The position numbers and the translations under genes were made by a program. From assembly GCA_903876735.1 (NCBI GenBank), contig CAIRAW010000043.1, positions 115,538 to 179,537 on the forward strand: a DNA stretch of 64,000 nucleotides. Direction: 5' to 3'. This document shows, in pieces, positions 35,683-44,568 of the stretch (position 1 is its first letter; each line of letters opens with the position of its first letter). This stretch comes from an uncultured beta proteobacterium. GTDB taxonomy: Bacteria; Pseudomonadota; Gammaproteobacteria; Burkholderiales; Burkholderiaceae_C. The notes under the pieces are model-generated. The model saw only the letters and a program-made list of their open reading frames with translations, was not told the origin of the DNA and searched no databases.

Positions 35683-35690
35683 GCCGTGCT

Positions 35691-36917
35691 TCAGGCTTTG
35701 GCGCTGGACGGCGCCACGGCATGGCGCTTGAGCAGCACCTTGCCCAGCGCCGACAGGTGCACCTGGTCCGGCCCGTCTCCCATGCGCATGAAGCGCGCGT
35801 AAACGTAGGCTTCGGCCAGAAAAGTGTCCTGCGAAACGCCGGCGCCGCCGTGGACCTGGATGGCGCGGTCGATCACGCGCGCCGCCATGCTGGGCACCAC
35901 GATCTTGGCGGCGGCGATCAGGTCGCGCGCGGCCTTGTTGCCCTCGCGGTCCATCTTGTCGGCGGCGCGCAGCGTCAGCAGGCGCGCCTGCTCAATGTCG
36001 CAAAACGAGTGCGCGATGTCTTCCCGCACCGAACCCTGTTCGCCCAGCATCTTGCCAAAAGCGAAGCGCTGGTTGGCACGCTGGCACATGATCTCGAGCG
36101 CGCGCTGGGCGCAGCCGATCAGGCGCATGCAGTGGTGGATGCGCCCGGGGCCGAGCCGGCCCTGCGCGATCTCGAAGCCCCTGCCTTCACCCAGCAGCAG
36201 GTTAGCCGCAGGCACACGCACGTTGTCGTAAACGATCTCAGGGTGACCGACCGGCGCGTCGTCGTAGCCAAAAACCCGGATGTCCCGCACGATGCGCACG
36301 CCGAGTGTGTCCTTGGGCACCAGAATCATCGACTGCTGCTTGTGTATTTCAGGATGGTCGGGCGCGCTCTTGCCCATCACGATCAGCAGCTTGCAGTCCT
36401 CGTTCATGGCGCCTGAGGTGTACCACTTGCGCCCGTTGATCACGTAGTCGTCGCCGTCGCGTCGGATCTCGCACTGGATGTTGGTCGCATCGCTCGAGGC
36501 CACCTCGGGCTCGGTCATCGAAAACGCGGAGCGGATGGTCCCGTTCAGAAGCGGCTCCAGCCATTGCTTGCGCTGTTCCGGCGTGCCGTAGTTGGCCAGC
36601 ACCTCCATGTTGCCGCTGTCGGGCGCCGAGCAGTTGAAGATCTCGCTGGCCCACAGCACCCGGCCCATGGCCTCGGCCAACGGCGCGTAGTCAAGGTTGC
36701 TTAGGCCCGCACCATGATCGCCGGGCAGAAACAGGTTCCACAAGCCTTGCGCGCGCGCCTCTTCTTTGAGTTGCTGCAGCACCGGTGGCGTGCGGTAGCG
36801 GTGACCGGTCTGCACCTGCTCGTGGTAAAGCTTTTCCACCGGCAGCACGCGCTCGGCCATGAAACGTGTGAGCTGCGCTACCAGCGCCAGGGTGCGCGGG
36901 CTGTGTTCAAAATTCAT
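35691..36917 (-). CDS. Acyl-CoA dehydrogenase, ACAD10/11-like (module 2)
   Basis: A 408-residue paralogue of the enzyme at 17996, with [46 protein letters not shown] and [14 protein letters not shown]. By manual alignment the usual catalytic-glutamate position is again Ala (in [11 protein letters not shown]). With the adjacent kinase it would convert 4-hydroxyacyl-CoA into 2-enoyl-CoA via a phosphate ester. It follows the TPMT-like gene by 24 bp. Confidence 0.88.
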   Translation of the reverse strand: MNFEHSPRTLALVAQLTRFMAERVLPVEKLYHEQVQTGHRYRTPPVLQQLKEEARAQGLWNLFLPGDHGAGLSNLDYAPLAEAMGRVLWASEIFNCSAPDSGNMEVLANYGTPEQRKQWLEPLLNGTIRSAFSMTEPEVASSDATNIQCEIRRDGDDYVINGRKWYTSGAMNEDCKLLIVMGKSAPDHPEIHKQQSMILVPKDTLGVRIVRDIRVFGYDDAPVGHPEIVYDNVRVPAANLLLGEGRGFEIAQGRLGPGRIHHCMRLIGCAQRALEIMCQRANQRFAFGKMLGEQGSVREDIAHSFCDIEQARLLTLRAADKMDREGNKAARDLIAAAKIVVPSMAARVIDRAIQVHGGAGVSQDTFLAEAYVYARFMRMGDGPDQVHLSALGKVLLKRHAVAPSSAKA

Positions 36918-36941
36918 CTCGTCTCCAGTAGGGTTCAGCGA

Positions 36942-37556
36942 TCAGGCGCGGCGCGTCAGGATGAGCGCGAGTTCGGCCATGCCGTTGTCATGGCTGACGC
37001 GCACATAAGGTGGTTTGGGCCAGTCCCAGTTCGCGCTGGTGAACAGCGCGCGCATGGCCTGGATGTCGCAGTGGTAGGGCGGGCCTTCGATGAAACCCTG
37101 GGCAGCGCCCGGCTTGGCCGCCTGGGCGAACAGCACCAGCAGCTTGCCGCCCGGGCGCAACCACGCACGCAACTGCGCGGCATAGCGTACCCAGTAGTCG
37201 GGGTGCAGGGCGCACAGGCAAGCCTGCTCGTAGATCGCGTCCAGCGGCTGCGCCGGGGCCCATTTCAATACGTCTGCTTCTGCCAGCTCGGCGTGCAGGC
37301 CGATTTGCTGCAGCAGCGCGCCGCAATGCGTGATCGCCGCCGGCGCGTAGTCAATCGCTGTCACAAGCGCGCCATGTTGCGCCAGCGCGGCCACCTCCCA
37401 GCCATGGCCGCAGCCGGGCACGAGCACGCGCTCGCCGGGATGCACCTGACCCTGCGCCAGCCAGTCCAGCAGTTGCGGGTTGCTCGCGCGCCGGTCCCAG
37501 GGCGTGTTCTGCGCGGCAAAGCGCGATTGCCAGAATTCAAGCGTCGGGCCGGCCAT
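36942..37556 (-). CDS. TPMT-family SAM-dependent methyltransferase
   Basis: A 204-residue methyltransferase of the thiopurine S-methyltransferase family: LEFWQSRFAAQNTPWDRR, SAM motif VLVPGCGHGWEVAALA and acidic AIDYAPAAI, then YEQACLCALHP. The start at 37556 gives the homologous N-terminus and is one base past the preceding ligase stop, so the two are coupled. Its presence in a CoA-catabolic operon is unexpected; it could methylate a thiol or a selenium or tellurium compound, or detoxify a side product. Confidence 0.8.
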   Translation of the reverse strand: MAGPTLEFWQSRFAAQNTPWDRRASNPQLLDWLAQGQVHPGERVLVPGCGHGWEVAALAQHGALVTAIDYAPAAITHCGALLQQIGLHAELAEADVLKWAPAQPLDAIYEQACLCALHPDYWVRYAAQLRAWLRPGGKLLVLFAQAAKPGAAQGFIEGPPYHCDIQAMRALFTSANWDWPKPPYVRVSHDNGMAELALILTRRA

Positions 37557-37557
37557 G

Positions 37558-39144
37558 TCAGCCTCCGGCCTGCGCGTTGGCCGTGCGCAGGCGCGACTTG
37601 AGCACCTTGCCGGTCGGGTTGCGCGGCAGCGCCTCGACCAGACGCAACTCCTTGGGCAGCTTGTAGCGCGCCAGTTTGCCGTCACAAAAAGCCTGCAGCG
37701 CCTCCAGCGTGAGGGTCTTGCCGGGCTTGGGCGCAACGACGGCGACGACGCGCTCACCCCAGCGCTCGTCAGGGGCTCCGATCACCGCCACTTCGGCAAT
37801 GTCGGGGTGGCCGTAGAGCACGCTCTCGACCTCGGCCGGGTAAATGTTTTCACCGCCGCTGATCACCATGTCCTTGAGCCGGTCGCAGATGTAGAGAAAG
37901 CCCTCGGCGTCCTGGTAGCCGACGTCGCCGGTCTTGAACCAGCCATCCGGGGTGAAACAGGCTTTGGTGGCCTCTGGCTGCTTCCAGTAACCGGCCATGA
38001 TGTTGGCACCACGCACGCAGATTTCGCCGCGCGCGTCGGCCTGCGTCACCGGCTCGCCATTCATGTCGGTCAGGCGCACCTCGGTCAGCAGCGGCGTCGT
38101 GCCACAGGAGCCGAGCTTGTCGACGGCGCGGTCCGGACTCAGAAAGGTGATCATCGAGGCCGACTCGGTCATGCCGTAGCCCTGGTGGACCGGAATGTGG
38201 CGCGCATTGAACAGTTCCAGCAGCGGCTCGGGCATGGGCGCGCCGCCGACCGAAACCAGGCGCAGCGAGCTCAGATCGGCCTGCTCGAAATCGGGGTGTT
38301 GCGTCATGAACAGCAGCATCGCCGGCACGCCAAAGGTGACGCTGACGCGGTACTGCGTGATCGCCTGCATGACGGCGCCGGGCTCAAAGGCGCGCTGCAG
38401 CACCAGATGCCCGCCAGCCACCAGCGTGCTCATGGAGCCGCACAGCAGGCCGCCGACGTGGAACATGGGCGCAAAGTTGAGCGTGACGTCAGACGAGACC
38501 ATGTCCCAGAGCAGGATCTCGTTGAGGTTGTTGGCCCAGAAGTTGCCATGCGTAAGCATCGCGCCCTTCGGGTTGCCGGTGGTGCCCGAGGTGTACATGA
38601 TGACGGCCACATCGTCCGTGCGCGCCGGCACGGCCGCCGGCACGGGTGGCGCGGCCGCCATCAGCGTGCTGGCCGACTCCCACCCCGGCGCGCCGGCGCC
38701 ACGGTGGATGAAGCGCCGGCAGCCAAGCTGGCTGCGCACACCCTCGATGACCTCGATGTGTTCCTCGCCCACGACCAGCGTGTGCACGCCGGCATCGCCA
38801 ATCACAAACTGCAGTTCGGTGCCAGTCAGACGGAAGTTCAAGGGCACGCAGATGGCGCCCAGCCGCGCTGCTGCAAACAGCACGACGACAAACATCGGGT
38901 CGTTCAGGCCCAGGTAGCCAACGCAGGCCCCGGGCGTCACGCCACCGGCTGCCAGCACCGCCGACATGCACTCAATGCGCTGCACCAGTTCACGGTAGCT
39001 CCAGGTGATGTCGTCGCAGGTCAGGGCTGGTGCGTGCGGCACGCGGGCGGCGCGGCGCGTCAACCACTCGGCCAGGCCGATGGCGTGGGCGCCGCCGGCG
39101 GTGGCAGGCGCAGCTGTTTCGTTTGCGTTCAATATCCGGTTCAT
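37558..39144 (-). CDS. AMP-dependent acyl-CoA synthetase (module 2)
   Basis: A 528-residue ANL ligase. YTSGTTGNPKGAMLTHGNFW is the ATP motif, YGMTESA near residue 310, KTGDVGYQDAEGFLYICDRL precedes the hinge, and the catalytic lysine is in NPTGKVLKSRLR. The ATG at 39144 is chosen because homology begins there (MNRILN). First gene of the five-gene operon driven from site F, which carries the best copy of the 19-bp element. Probable role: activation of the free acid that enters the kinase/dehydrogenase route (compare LvaE). Confidence 0.9.
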   Translation of the reverse strand: MNRILNANETAAPATAGGAHAIGLAEWLTRRAARVPHAPALTCDDITWSYRELVQRIECMSAVLAAGGVTPGACVGYLGLNDPMFVVVLFAAARLGAICVPLNFRLTGTELQFVIGDAGVHTLVVGEEHIEVIEGVRSQLGCRRFIHRGAGAPGWESASTLMAAAPPVPAAVPARTDDVAVIMYTSGTTGNPKGAMLTHGNFWANNLNEILLWDMVSSDVTLNFAPMFHVGGLLCGSMSTLVAGGHLVLQRAFEPGAVMQAITQYRVSVTFGVPAMLLFMTQHPDFEQADLSSLRLVSVGGAPMPEPLLELFNARHIPVHQGYGMTESASMITFLSPDRAVDKLGSCGTTPLLTEVRLTDMNGEPVTQADARGEICVRGANIMAGYWKQPEATKACFTPDGWFKTGDVGYQDAEGFLYICDRLKDMVISGGENIYPAEVESVLYGHPDIAEVAVIGAPDERWGERVVAVVAPKPGKTLTLEALQAFCDGKLARYKLPKELRLVEALPRNPTGKVLKSRLRTANAQAGG

Positions 39145-39177
39145 GGCGACTCTCTGGGCTTGTGCTGTCAAGCTGCC

Positions 39178-39220
39178 AGAGTAGTGGCCGGTCACGTCGC
39201 CGTCTTGCGCAAAGTGGCTG
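39178..39220 (-). promoter_or_regulatory. Recurrent 19-bp element plus -10, site F (reference copy)
   Basis: Positions 39202-39220, read on the minus strand, are CAGCCACTTTGCGCAAGAC, used here as the reference. TACTCT (39183-39178) follows after 18 nt; the ligase ATG is at 39144. Confidence 0.62.
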
Positions 39221-39233
39221 CGGTCGCCGCGCC

Positions 39234-40085
39234 TCAGGTCTTGGGCCGGTGCTTGCCACCAGAGCTTGCCGGCAGTCCGTGCAGTTTTAGTTTGCGGCTA
39301 CCGGCGAACACGTCCTTGGGCGAAAGGCCAAAGACCTGCCGGATCGAATGGCTGAAATGGGAGGAGTCGGGGTAACCGGTGATCTGGGCGATGTCGGCCA
39401 GGTTGGCGCTTTGCGTCACATAGTCGAGCATGCTGCGCGCGCGCTTCCACATGCGCAGCGTGCGCAGCGGCACACCGACCTGTTCCTTGAACAAGTGCAC
39501 AAAGCGCGAGAACGAGAGCGTGAAGCGCGCGGCGTACTGGGCGGCGCTGCTGTCGCCAGCGGGGTTTTGCGCGATGTCGGCCAGCACCTGGGCGATGCGC
39601 GGGTCCAGCGTTGCGCGCGCCAGCACCTCGCCAAAAAGGACCTGGTCGAAGGCGGCATCGTCCAGGGCAACGGCCTCGCAGCGCAAATGCCATTGCGCCA
39701 ACACGCGGCGCACGCGCGCCACAAACTCGGGGGCCGACACCACACCCTGCTGGCCGCGCAAGAAATCCGGCAGCAGGCCTTGCTGCACGGTCTCTGGCTC
39801 GACGATCAGGTCGATGATGAAGCGGGTTTCGCTGGCGATGCGGTGCGGCACGTAGGGCGGCACCACCGCCAGATCGCCCTGCTGCCAGGGGCCGCCGTTC
39901 ATGCTGACGCGGATTGGCTGCTCCTGCGCCACGTAGACGATGAAGCCGCCCATCTTGCGCAGCGAGGGGCGCCCGAGCAACCCGGCATAGAGCACGCGCC
40001 CCGGTGTAATCCACATCAGGGGCCTGGTCACCTCCGGTTGAGCGGACCCGGCGTCCGGCAGATCCGCCTCTGAAACAAGCTTCAA
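39234..40085 (-). CDS. AraC-family transcriptional regulator (paralogue 2), TTG start
   Basis: A 283-residue regulator. A textbook AGGAGG (40096-40091) five bases before TTG at 40085 fixes the start; the longer ATG frame would run into the crotonase gene. It has an N-terminal ligand-binding part (LMWITPGRVLYAGLLGRPSL, VVPPYVPHRI) and a C-terminal AraC helix-turn-helix (FSRFVHLFKEQVGVPL, TGYPDSSHFSHSIRQVFG). It is paralogous to 12715-13539. It is the last gene of the long leftward Liv operon that starts at 47415 behind site G, so it would be autoregulated if it binds the element. Confidence 0.9.
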   Translation of the reverse strand: MKLVSEADLPDAGSAQPEVTRPLMWITPGRVLYAGLLGRPSLRKMGGFIVYVAQEQPIRVSMNGGPWQQGDLAVVPPYVPHRIASETRFIIDLIVEPETVQQGLLPDFLRGQQGVVSAPEFVARVRRVLAQWHLRCEAVALDDAAFDQVLFGEVLARATLDPRIAQVLADIAQNPAGDSSAAQYAARFTLSFSRFVHLFKEQVGVPLRTLRMWKRARSMLDYVTQSANLADIAQITGYPDSSHFSHSIRQVFGLSPKDVFAGSRKLKLHGLPASSGGKHRPKT

Positions 40086-40143
40086 ACCAACCTCCTGCGC
40101 GAACGACCCGCGCGGCGCGGCCCATTCTATAGCGCAGCGGGGT

Positions 40144-40902
40144 TCAGCTGCCGCGCCAGACCGGGGCGCGTTTTTCGGTGAAGGCGAGTGCGCCCTCCTG
40201 GGCGTCGGCCGAGTTGACGGCGGGGTCGGCGATGGCTTTTTGCAGGGCAAACATCTGGTCTTCGGGCCAGGTGTGAGACCGGGCGATCAGTTGCTTGCTG
40301 GCGACCACCGCCAGCGGCGCGTTGGCGGCGATCTCGCGCGCCAGCTCGCAGGCAGTCGCGAGTGCCTGGCCCGGTTCGACCAGACGGTTGAGTAGGCCGT
40401 TTTCACGGGCCTCCTGCGCCGTCATGTGGCGTCCGGTCAGGGCCAGTTCCATTGCCAGGTGGTAGGACAAGCGCCGCGGCAGGCGCAGCAAACCGCCAGC
40501 GGCGGCGACCAGGCCGCGCTTGACTTCGGGCAGACCGAAACGCGCAGTATTTGATGCCACGATCAGGTCGCAGGCCAGCGCAATCTCGAAGCCGCCGGCC
40601 AGGGCAAAACCCTCGACCGCCGCAATCAAGGGCTTGCGCGGTGGCGCCTCGGCAATGCCGGCAAAACCGGCGCCGGGAATCATGGGCAACTCACCCTGCG
40701 TGAAGGCCTTGAGGTCCATGCCGGCGCAGAAGTTGCCGCCAGCGCCGGTGAGCACCCCGACGCGCAGGTCGCTGCGGCGATCAAGTTCAGCCAGTGCGGC
40801 GACCATGCCCTGTGCCACGGCCAGGTTGACCGCGTTGCGGACCGCTGCGCGGTCGATCGTGATGATGAGAAGCGGGCCGTCGACCCGGGTGCTGACCGCC
40901 AT
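40144..40902 (-). CDS. Enoyl-CoA hydratase family protein
   Basis: A 252-residue crotonase with both hydratase glutamates retained: AGGFEIALACD and FGLPEVKRGL. The oxyanion-hole segment CAGMDLKAF is present. The ATG at 40902 is preferred; an in-frame TTG at 40914 is possible. It lies in the Liv operon, 22 bp after the livM-like gene, which links the imported substrate to CoA-ester hydration. Sequence style resembles CaiD/crotonobetainyl-CoA hydratase-type members, but the substrate is unknown. Confidence 0.86.
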   Translation of the reverse strand: MAVSTRVDGPLLIITIDRAAVRNAVNLAVAQGMVAALAELDRRSDLRVGVLTGAGGNFCAGMDLKAFTQGELPMIPGAGFAGIAEAPPRKPLIAAVEGFALAGGFEIALACDLIVASNTARFGLPEVKRGLVAAAGGLLRLPRRLSYHLAMELALTGRHMTAQEARENGLLNRLVEPGQALATACELAREIAANAPLAVVASKQLIARSHTWPEDQMFALQKAIADPAVNSADAQEGALAFTEKRAPVWRGS

Positions 40903-40923
40903 AGGGTTACCCAATGTTTGCGT

Positions 40924-42018
40924 TTAAAGGCCGAAGCGGATGCGCAGTTCGCGCAGCTTGCCGACGATGCCGCTCGGAAAGAAATAGACCGACAGGACAA
41001 AGATGGTGCCGAACCAGAGCAGCCAGCGGTCGGGGTGGAACAGCTTGGCCAGCAGGGCGACCGAGGCCAGGCTGTGGCTGAGCGACTGCAAGCCGACCTG
41101 AATGTAGTTCTCGGCGATCACAAAGATCACCACACCGAGCACGGCGCCGTACATCGTGCCCAGGCCGCCGATCACGCACATCAGCAAAATGTTGAGCATG
41201 ACGGTGAAGCTGACCGTGGTCTGGGGCCCGACGTAGCGCAGCCAGACTGCCATCAGCACGCCGGCGCAGCAGGCCAGCACGGCCGACAGGCAGTTGGCTG
41301 TGAGGCGGTACAGCAGCGTGCGGTAGCCAATGGCTTCGGCGCGGAACTCGTTTTCGCGAATGGCTTCGAGCACGCGGCCAAAGCGCGAGTTGACCACGCG
41401 CAGCATCAGCAAGAACAGCAGCAGCGAACAGGCAAACACCAGGTAGTAGGACAGCACCTTGCCGTTGATGGCTGTGCCCCAGAGTTCGGCCTCAAACAAG
41501 CGGAAACCCGGCGTCAGCACTTCAGGCAGACGAAAATTTCGTCCGTCGTCGCCACCCGTGATCGAGGTCAGGCGCAGCACCAGCGCGCTGAAAGCCGAGG
41601 CCACGGCCAACGTGGTCATGGAATAGAAGATGGCCTTGACGCGCAGCGAGACCAGCGCAATCAGCAGCGCCAGCACGGCCGACAGCGCAATGGCCGCACC
41701 GGCCCCGATCGCCAGCGCGCTCCAGCTCGGACCGAGCTTGTACAGCGCGATGGCCACACCATAGGCGCCGATGCCGTAAAACATGGCGTGGGCAAACGAG
41801 ACAATGCCGCAGTAGCCCAGCAGCAAATCGTAAGACGCGGCCAGCACCAGAAAGACGCAGATGGTGGCCGCCACATTGAGCGAGCGCGCACCCGAGAAAA
41901 GAAACGGTGCGCCGGCCAGGTAGACCAGCACGCCCAACAGCAGCAGCGTCAGCAGTCGGCTGCGCGGGAAATCGCCCGACAGGATTTGCGTGAACAGGCT
42001 TGGTTTTTTTGTTTTCAT
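40924..42018 (-). CDS. livM: Liv-type ABC transporter permease (LivM-like)
   Basis: A 364-residue permease with about ten membrane helices. YDLLLGYCGIVSFAHAMFYG and IGGLGTMYGAVLGVVIFV are LivM hallmarks. The ATG at 42018 overlaps the LivH-like stop by four bases. The upstream open frame is antisense-like and not homologous. It works with LivH, LivG, LivF and a binding protein. Confidence 0.92.
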   Translation of the reverse strand: MKTKKPSLFTQILSGDFPRSRLLTLLLLGVLVYLAGAPFLFSGARSLNVAATICVFLVLAASYDLLLGYCGIVSFAHAMFYGIGAYGVAIALYKLGPSWSALAIGAGAAIALSAVLALLIALVSLRVKAIFYSMTTLAVASAFSALVLRLTSITGGDDGRNFRLPEVLTPGFRLFEAELWGTAINGKVLSYYLVFACSLLLFLLMLRVVNSRFGRVLEAIRENEFRAEAIGYRTLLYRLTANCLSAVLACCAGVLMAVWLRYVGPQTTVSFTVMLNILLMCVIGGLGTMYGAVLGVVIFVIAENYIQVGLQSLSHSLASVALLAKLFHPDRWLLWFGTIFVLSVYFFPSGIVGKLRELRIRFGL

Positions 42019-43055
42019 TGGGCCGCCAGAGGATAGAGGCCGCGCGGGCGCCAGAGCAGGATGACGACCATCACCAGGATGTTGGACACCAGCGCAAAGT
42101 CGGGCGCCAGAAAGCTGACGTAGTTGGTGCTCAGCGCAATCAGGATGGCGGCGGCAAAGCAGCCGGTAATAGACCCGAGGCCGCCGATGATGACGACGAT
42201 CAGGATCTGCACCAGCACCTCGGCACCAATGCTCACGGTGAACTGCTCGCGGTAAAAGCCCCACATGGTTCCGCCCAGGCCGGCCAGACCGGCGCCGGCC
42301 ACAAAGACGGCGACAAAGAGGCGGCGCACATGGTGGCCCAGCGCCTCCACCATCTCACGGTTTTCAACCCCGGCGCGAATCATCAAGCCGATGCGGCTGC
42401 GCTGCAGCATCAGCACCAAACCTGCGAAGACCAGCGCGCCCACACCAATGGCGATCAGGCGGTAACGCTCAATGGCGACGTCGCCAAACAGCAGTGATCC
42501 GCGCAGACTCGCCGGCAGCGGCAGCAGCATCTGATTGGCGCCCCACAACACCAGCACCAACTGGTCCAGGATGATCATGGCGCCGATGGTGATCAGGATC
42601 TGCTTGAGGTGATTGCCCTGGGCCGGGCGGATAAAGAGGCGCTCAAAAACCCAGCCGACGGCGGCCGTCACCAGCATGGCCACCAAAGCGATGACCACCA
42701 CCGCGGCGATGTTCTGCACGGTCGATTCAGAGGTCAGCCAGGGGTTGATCGGCGCGACGATCGAGGTGGCAGCGTAGGCGCCGATGGCAACGAAAGCGGC
42801 ATGACCCAGGTTCATGACGTCCATCAGGCCGAACACCAGCGTCAGGCCGCTGGCCATGATGAACAGCATCATGCCGATGGCCAGCGCGGCCACCGTGAGC
42901 GTGATCCAGGTCGAGCTGCTGCCAATCAGCGGCATGGCCGCAAGGCCAAAGGCGACGATCACCAGCAACGGCACCAGATCGGTCTTGCGACCCGGCAGCG
43001 CCGCCAGCGGATCGGCGAGCGTAGCGGCGGAAGAAGAAGTAGAAGCAGTACTCAT
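42015..43055 (-). CDS. livH: Liv-type ABC transporter permease (LivH-like)
   Basis: A 346-residue permease with many hydrophobic segments; ASGLTLVFGLMDVMNLGHAA and VIIGGLGSITGCFAAAIL are LivH signatures. It has a longer N-terminal Ser/Ala-rich tail than E. coli LivH. Its ATG overlaps the LivF-like stop by four bases. Component of the importer in the site-G operon. Confidence 0.92.
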   Translation of the reverse strand: MSTASTSSSAATLADPLAALPGRKTDLVPLLVIVAFGLAAMPLIGSSSTWITLTVAALAIGMMLFIMASGLTLVFGLMDVMNLGHAAFVAIGAYAATSIVAPINPWLTSESTVQNIAAVVVIALVAMLVTAAVGWVFERLFIRPAQGNHLKQILITIGAMIILDQLVLVLWGANQMLLPLPASLRGSLLFGDVAIERYRLIAIGVGALVFAGLVLMLQRSRIGLMIRAGVENREMVEALGHHVRRLFVAVFVAGAGLAGLGGTMWGFYREQFTVSIGAEVLVQILIVVIIGGLGSITGCFAAAILIALSTNYVSFLAPDFALVSNILVMVVILLWRPRGLYPLAAQ

Positions 43056-43789
43056 GCGCGGGCAACCGGGTGCAGACCCAGCAGGCGCGCCTGCAGGTCT
43101 TCGTCTTCAATCAGCGCGGCCATGGCACCACTGTGCACGACGCGGCCATCGTCCATCACCACCACGTGGTCGGCAATCGAGCGCACGAAGTTGAAGTTCT
43201 GCTCCACCAGCAGGATGGTCGTGTTCTTGGCCTTGAGTTCGACAAAGGCGTCGGCCAGGTTCTGCACAATGGCCGGCGCCAGGCCCTTGGTCGGCTCGTC
43301 GATCAGCAGCAGCTTGCGCGGCTCGATGATGGCGCGCGCAATCGCCACCATCTGCTTTTGCCCACCCGAGAGCGTGCCGCCGGGGCGCAGCCAGAAACGC
43401 TTGAGCGCCGGAAAAAAACCGAAGATCCACTCCAGGCGCGGCTCGTCGAATTTTCCGTCCAGCGTTGCCAGGCGCAGATTCTCCTGCACCGTCAGGCCGC
43501 CGAAGATGCCCATGTCTTCGGGCACGTAGGCAATGCCGCTGCGCGCGATGTCGGGGGTCTTGGTGCGGGTGATGTCGGCGGCGTCAAACGTGACCGTGCC
43601 ATTGCTGGCCTGCCACAGGCCCATGATGGTGCGCAGTGTGGTGGTCTTGCCGGCGCCGTTACGCCCCAGCAGCGCCGTGACACCGGTGCGCGGCACCTCG
43701 AAATTGACGCCCTGCAGGATGTGGTACTCGCCGATGTGCGTGTGCACGCCAGCCAGGCGCAGCAGCGGCGCCTTGTTGTGTTCAGACAT
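43052..43789 (-). CDS. livF: Liv-type ABC transporter ATP-binding protein (LivF-like)
   Basis: A 245-residue ATPase: Walker A GRNGAGKTT, signature LSGGQKQM, Walker B LLLIDEPTKGLAP and switch residue region ILLVEQNF typical of LivF. The start at 43789 (MSEHNKAP) overlaps the LivG-like stop by 8 bp. Confidence 0.93.
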   Translation of the reverse strand: MSEHNKAPLLRLAGVHTHIGEYHILQGVNFEVPRTGVTALLGRNGAGKTTTLRTIMGLWQASNGTVTFDAADITRTKTPDIARSGIAYVPEDMGIFGGLTVQENLRLATLDGKFDEPRLEWIFGFFPALKRFWLRPGGTLSGGQKQMVAIARAIIEPRKLLLIDEPTKGLAPAIVQNLADAFVELKAKNTTILLVEQNFNFVRSIADHVVVMDDGRVVHSGAMAALIEDEDLQARLLGLHPVARA

Positions 43790-44555
43790 GGACGGCCACC
43801 TTTGCACCCATATAAGCCTCCTGCACCACGGGCGATGCCATCACCGCAGCGGGCTCGCCGTCGGCCACCAGTTGGCCGTTGTGAAAAACGATGATGCGGT
43901 CGGCCAGCGAGCGGATGACGTCCATCTTGTGCTCGACCAGCAGAATCGTCTTATCGCCCTGGTCTTTGAGGCGCTGGATCAGTTGCAGGATGACGGGCAC
44001 TTCGTCCACGCTCATGCCGGCGGTGGGCTCATCAAACATCAGAATCTGCGGCTCCAGCGCCATCAGCATCGCGACTTCGAGCTTGCGCTTGTCGCCGTGC
44101 GGCAGGCTGGACGCCAGCAGGCCGTTGCGGGTGGCCAGGCCGACAATTTCAAGATAATGGTCGGCGCGCTCGAGCAAGTCAGAACGGCTGCGCCACATGG
44201 CCAGCATGTTGAAGCCGGCGCGCTGGCGGCTCTGCACCGCCAGGCGCACGTTCTCCAGCACCGTGAGTTGCGGAAAAAGATTGGTCAACTGAAAGGCGCG
44301 GCCGATGCCCAGATGGGTGCGTTCGGCCGGCCCCAGGCGCGTGATGTCGACACCCTTGTAGTAGACGCTGCCCGACGTCGCCCGCAACTGCCCTGAGAGC
44401 AGATTGAAGTAAGTCGTTTTGCCGGCGCCGTTGGGCCCGACGATGGCCGTCAGCGTGCCCGAGGCAAACTCGGCGCTGACCGCGTTGACCGCTACGTGGC
44501 CCCCGAACCGGATGCTTAAGGCCTCGGTTCGCAGGACGGGTGTCGATTCGGACAT
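43782..44555 (-). CDS. livG: Liv-type ABC transporter ATP-binding protein (LivG-like)
   Basis: A 257-residue ATPase: Walker A GPNGAGKTT, IGRAFQLTNLFPQLTVLENV Q-loop region, the variant signature LPHGDKRKLEVAM common in LivG, and Walker B ILMFDEPTAGM. The ATG at 44555 starts the homologous part (MSESTPVLRTE). It follows the binding protein by 13 bp. Confidence 0.93.
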   Translation of the reverse strand: MSESTPVLRTEALSIRFGGHVAVNAVSAEFASGTLTAIVGPNGAGKTTYFNLLSGQLRATSGSVYYKGVDITRLGPAERTHLGIGRAFQLTNLFPQLTVLENVRLAVQSRQRAGFNMLAMWRSRSDLLERADHYLEIVGLATRNGLLASSLPHGDKRKLEVAMLMALEPQILMFDEPTAGMSVDEVPVILQLIQRLKDQGDKTILLVEHKMDVIRSLADRIIVFHNGQLVADGEPAAVMASPVVQEAYMGAKVAVHV

Positions 44556-44568
44556 GCAAGAAACCCTG

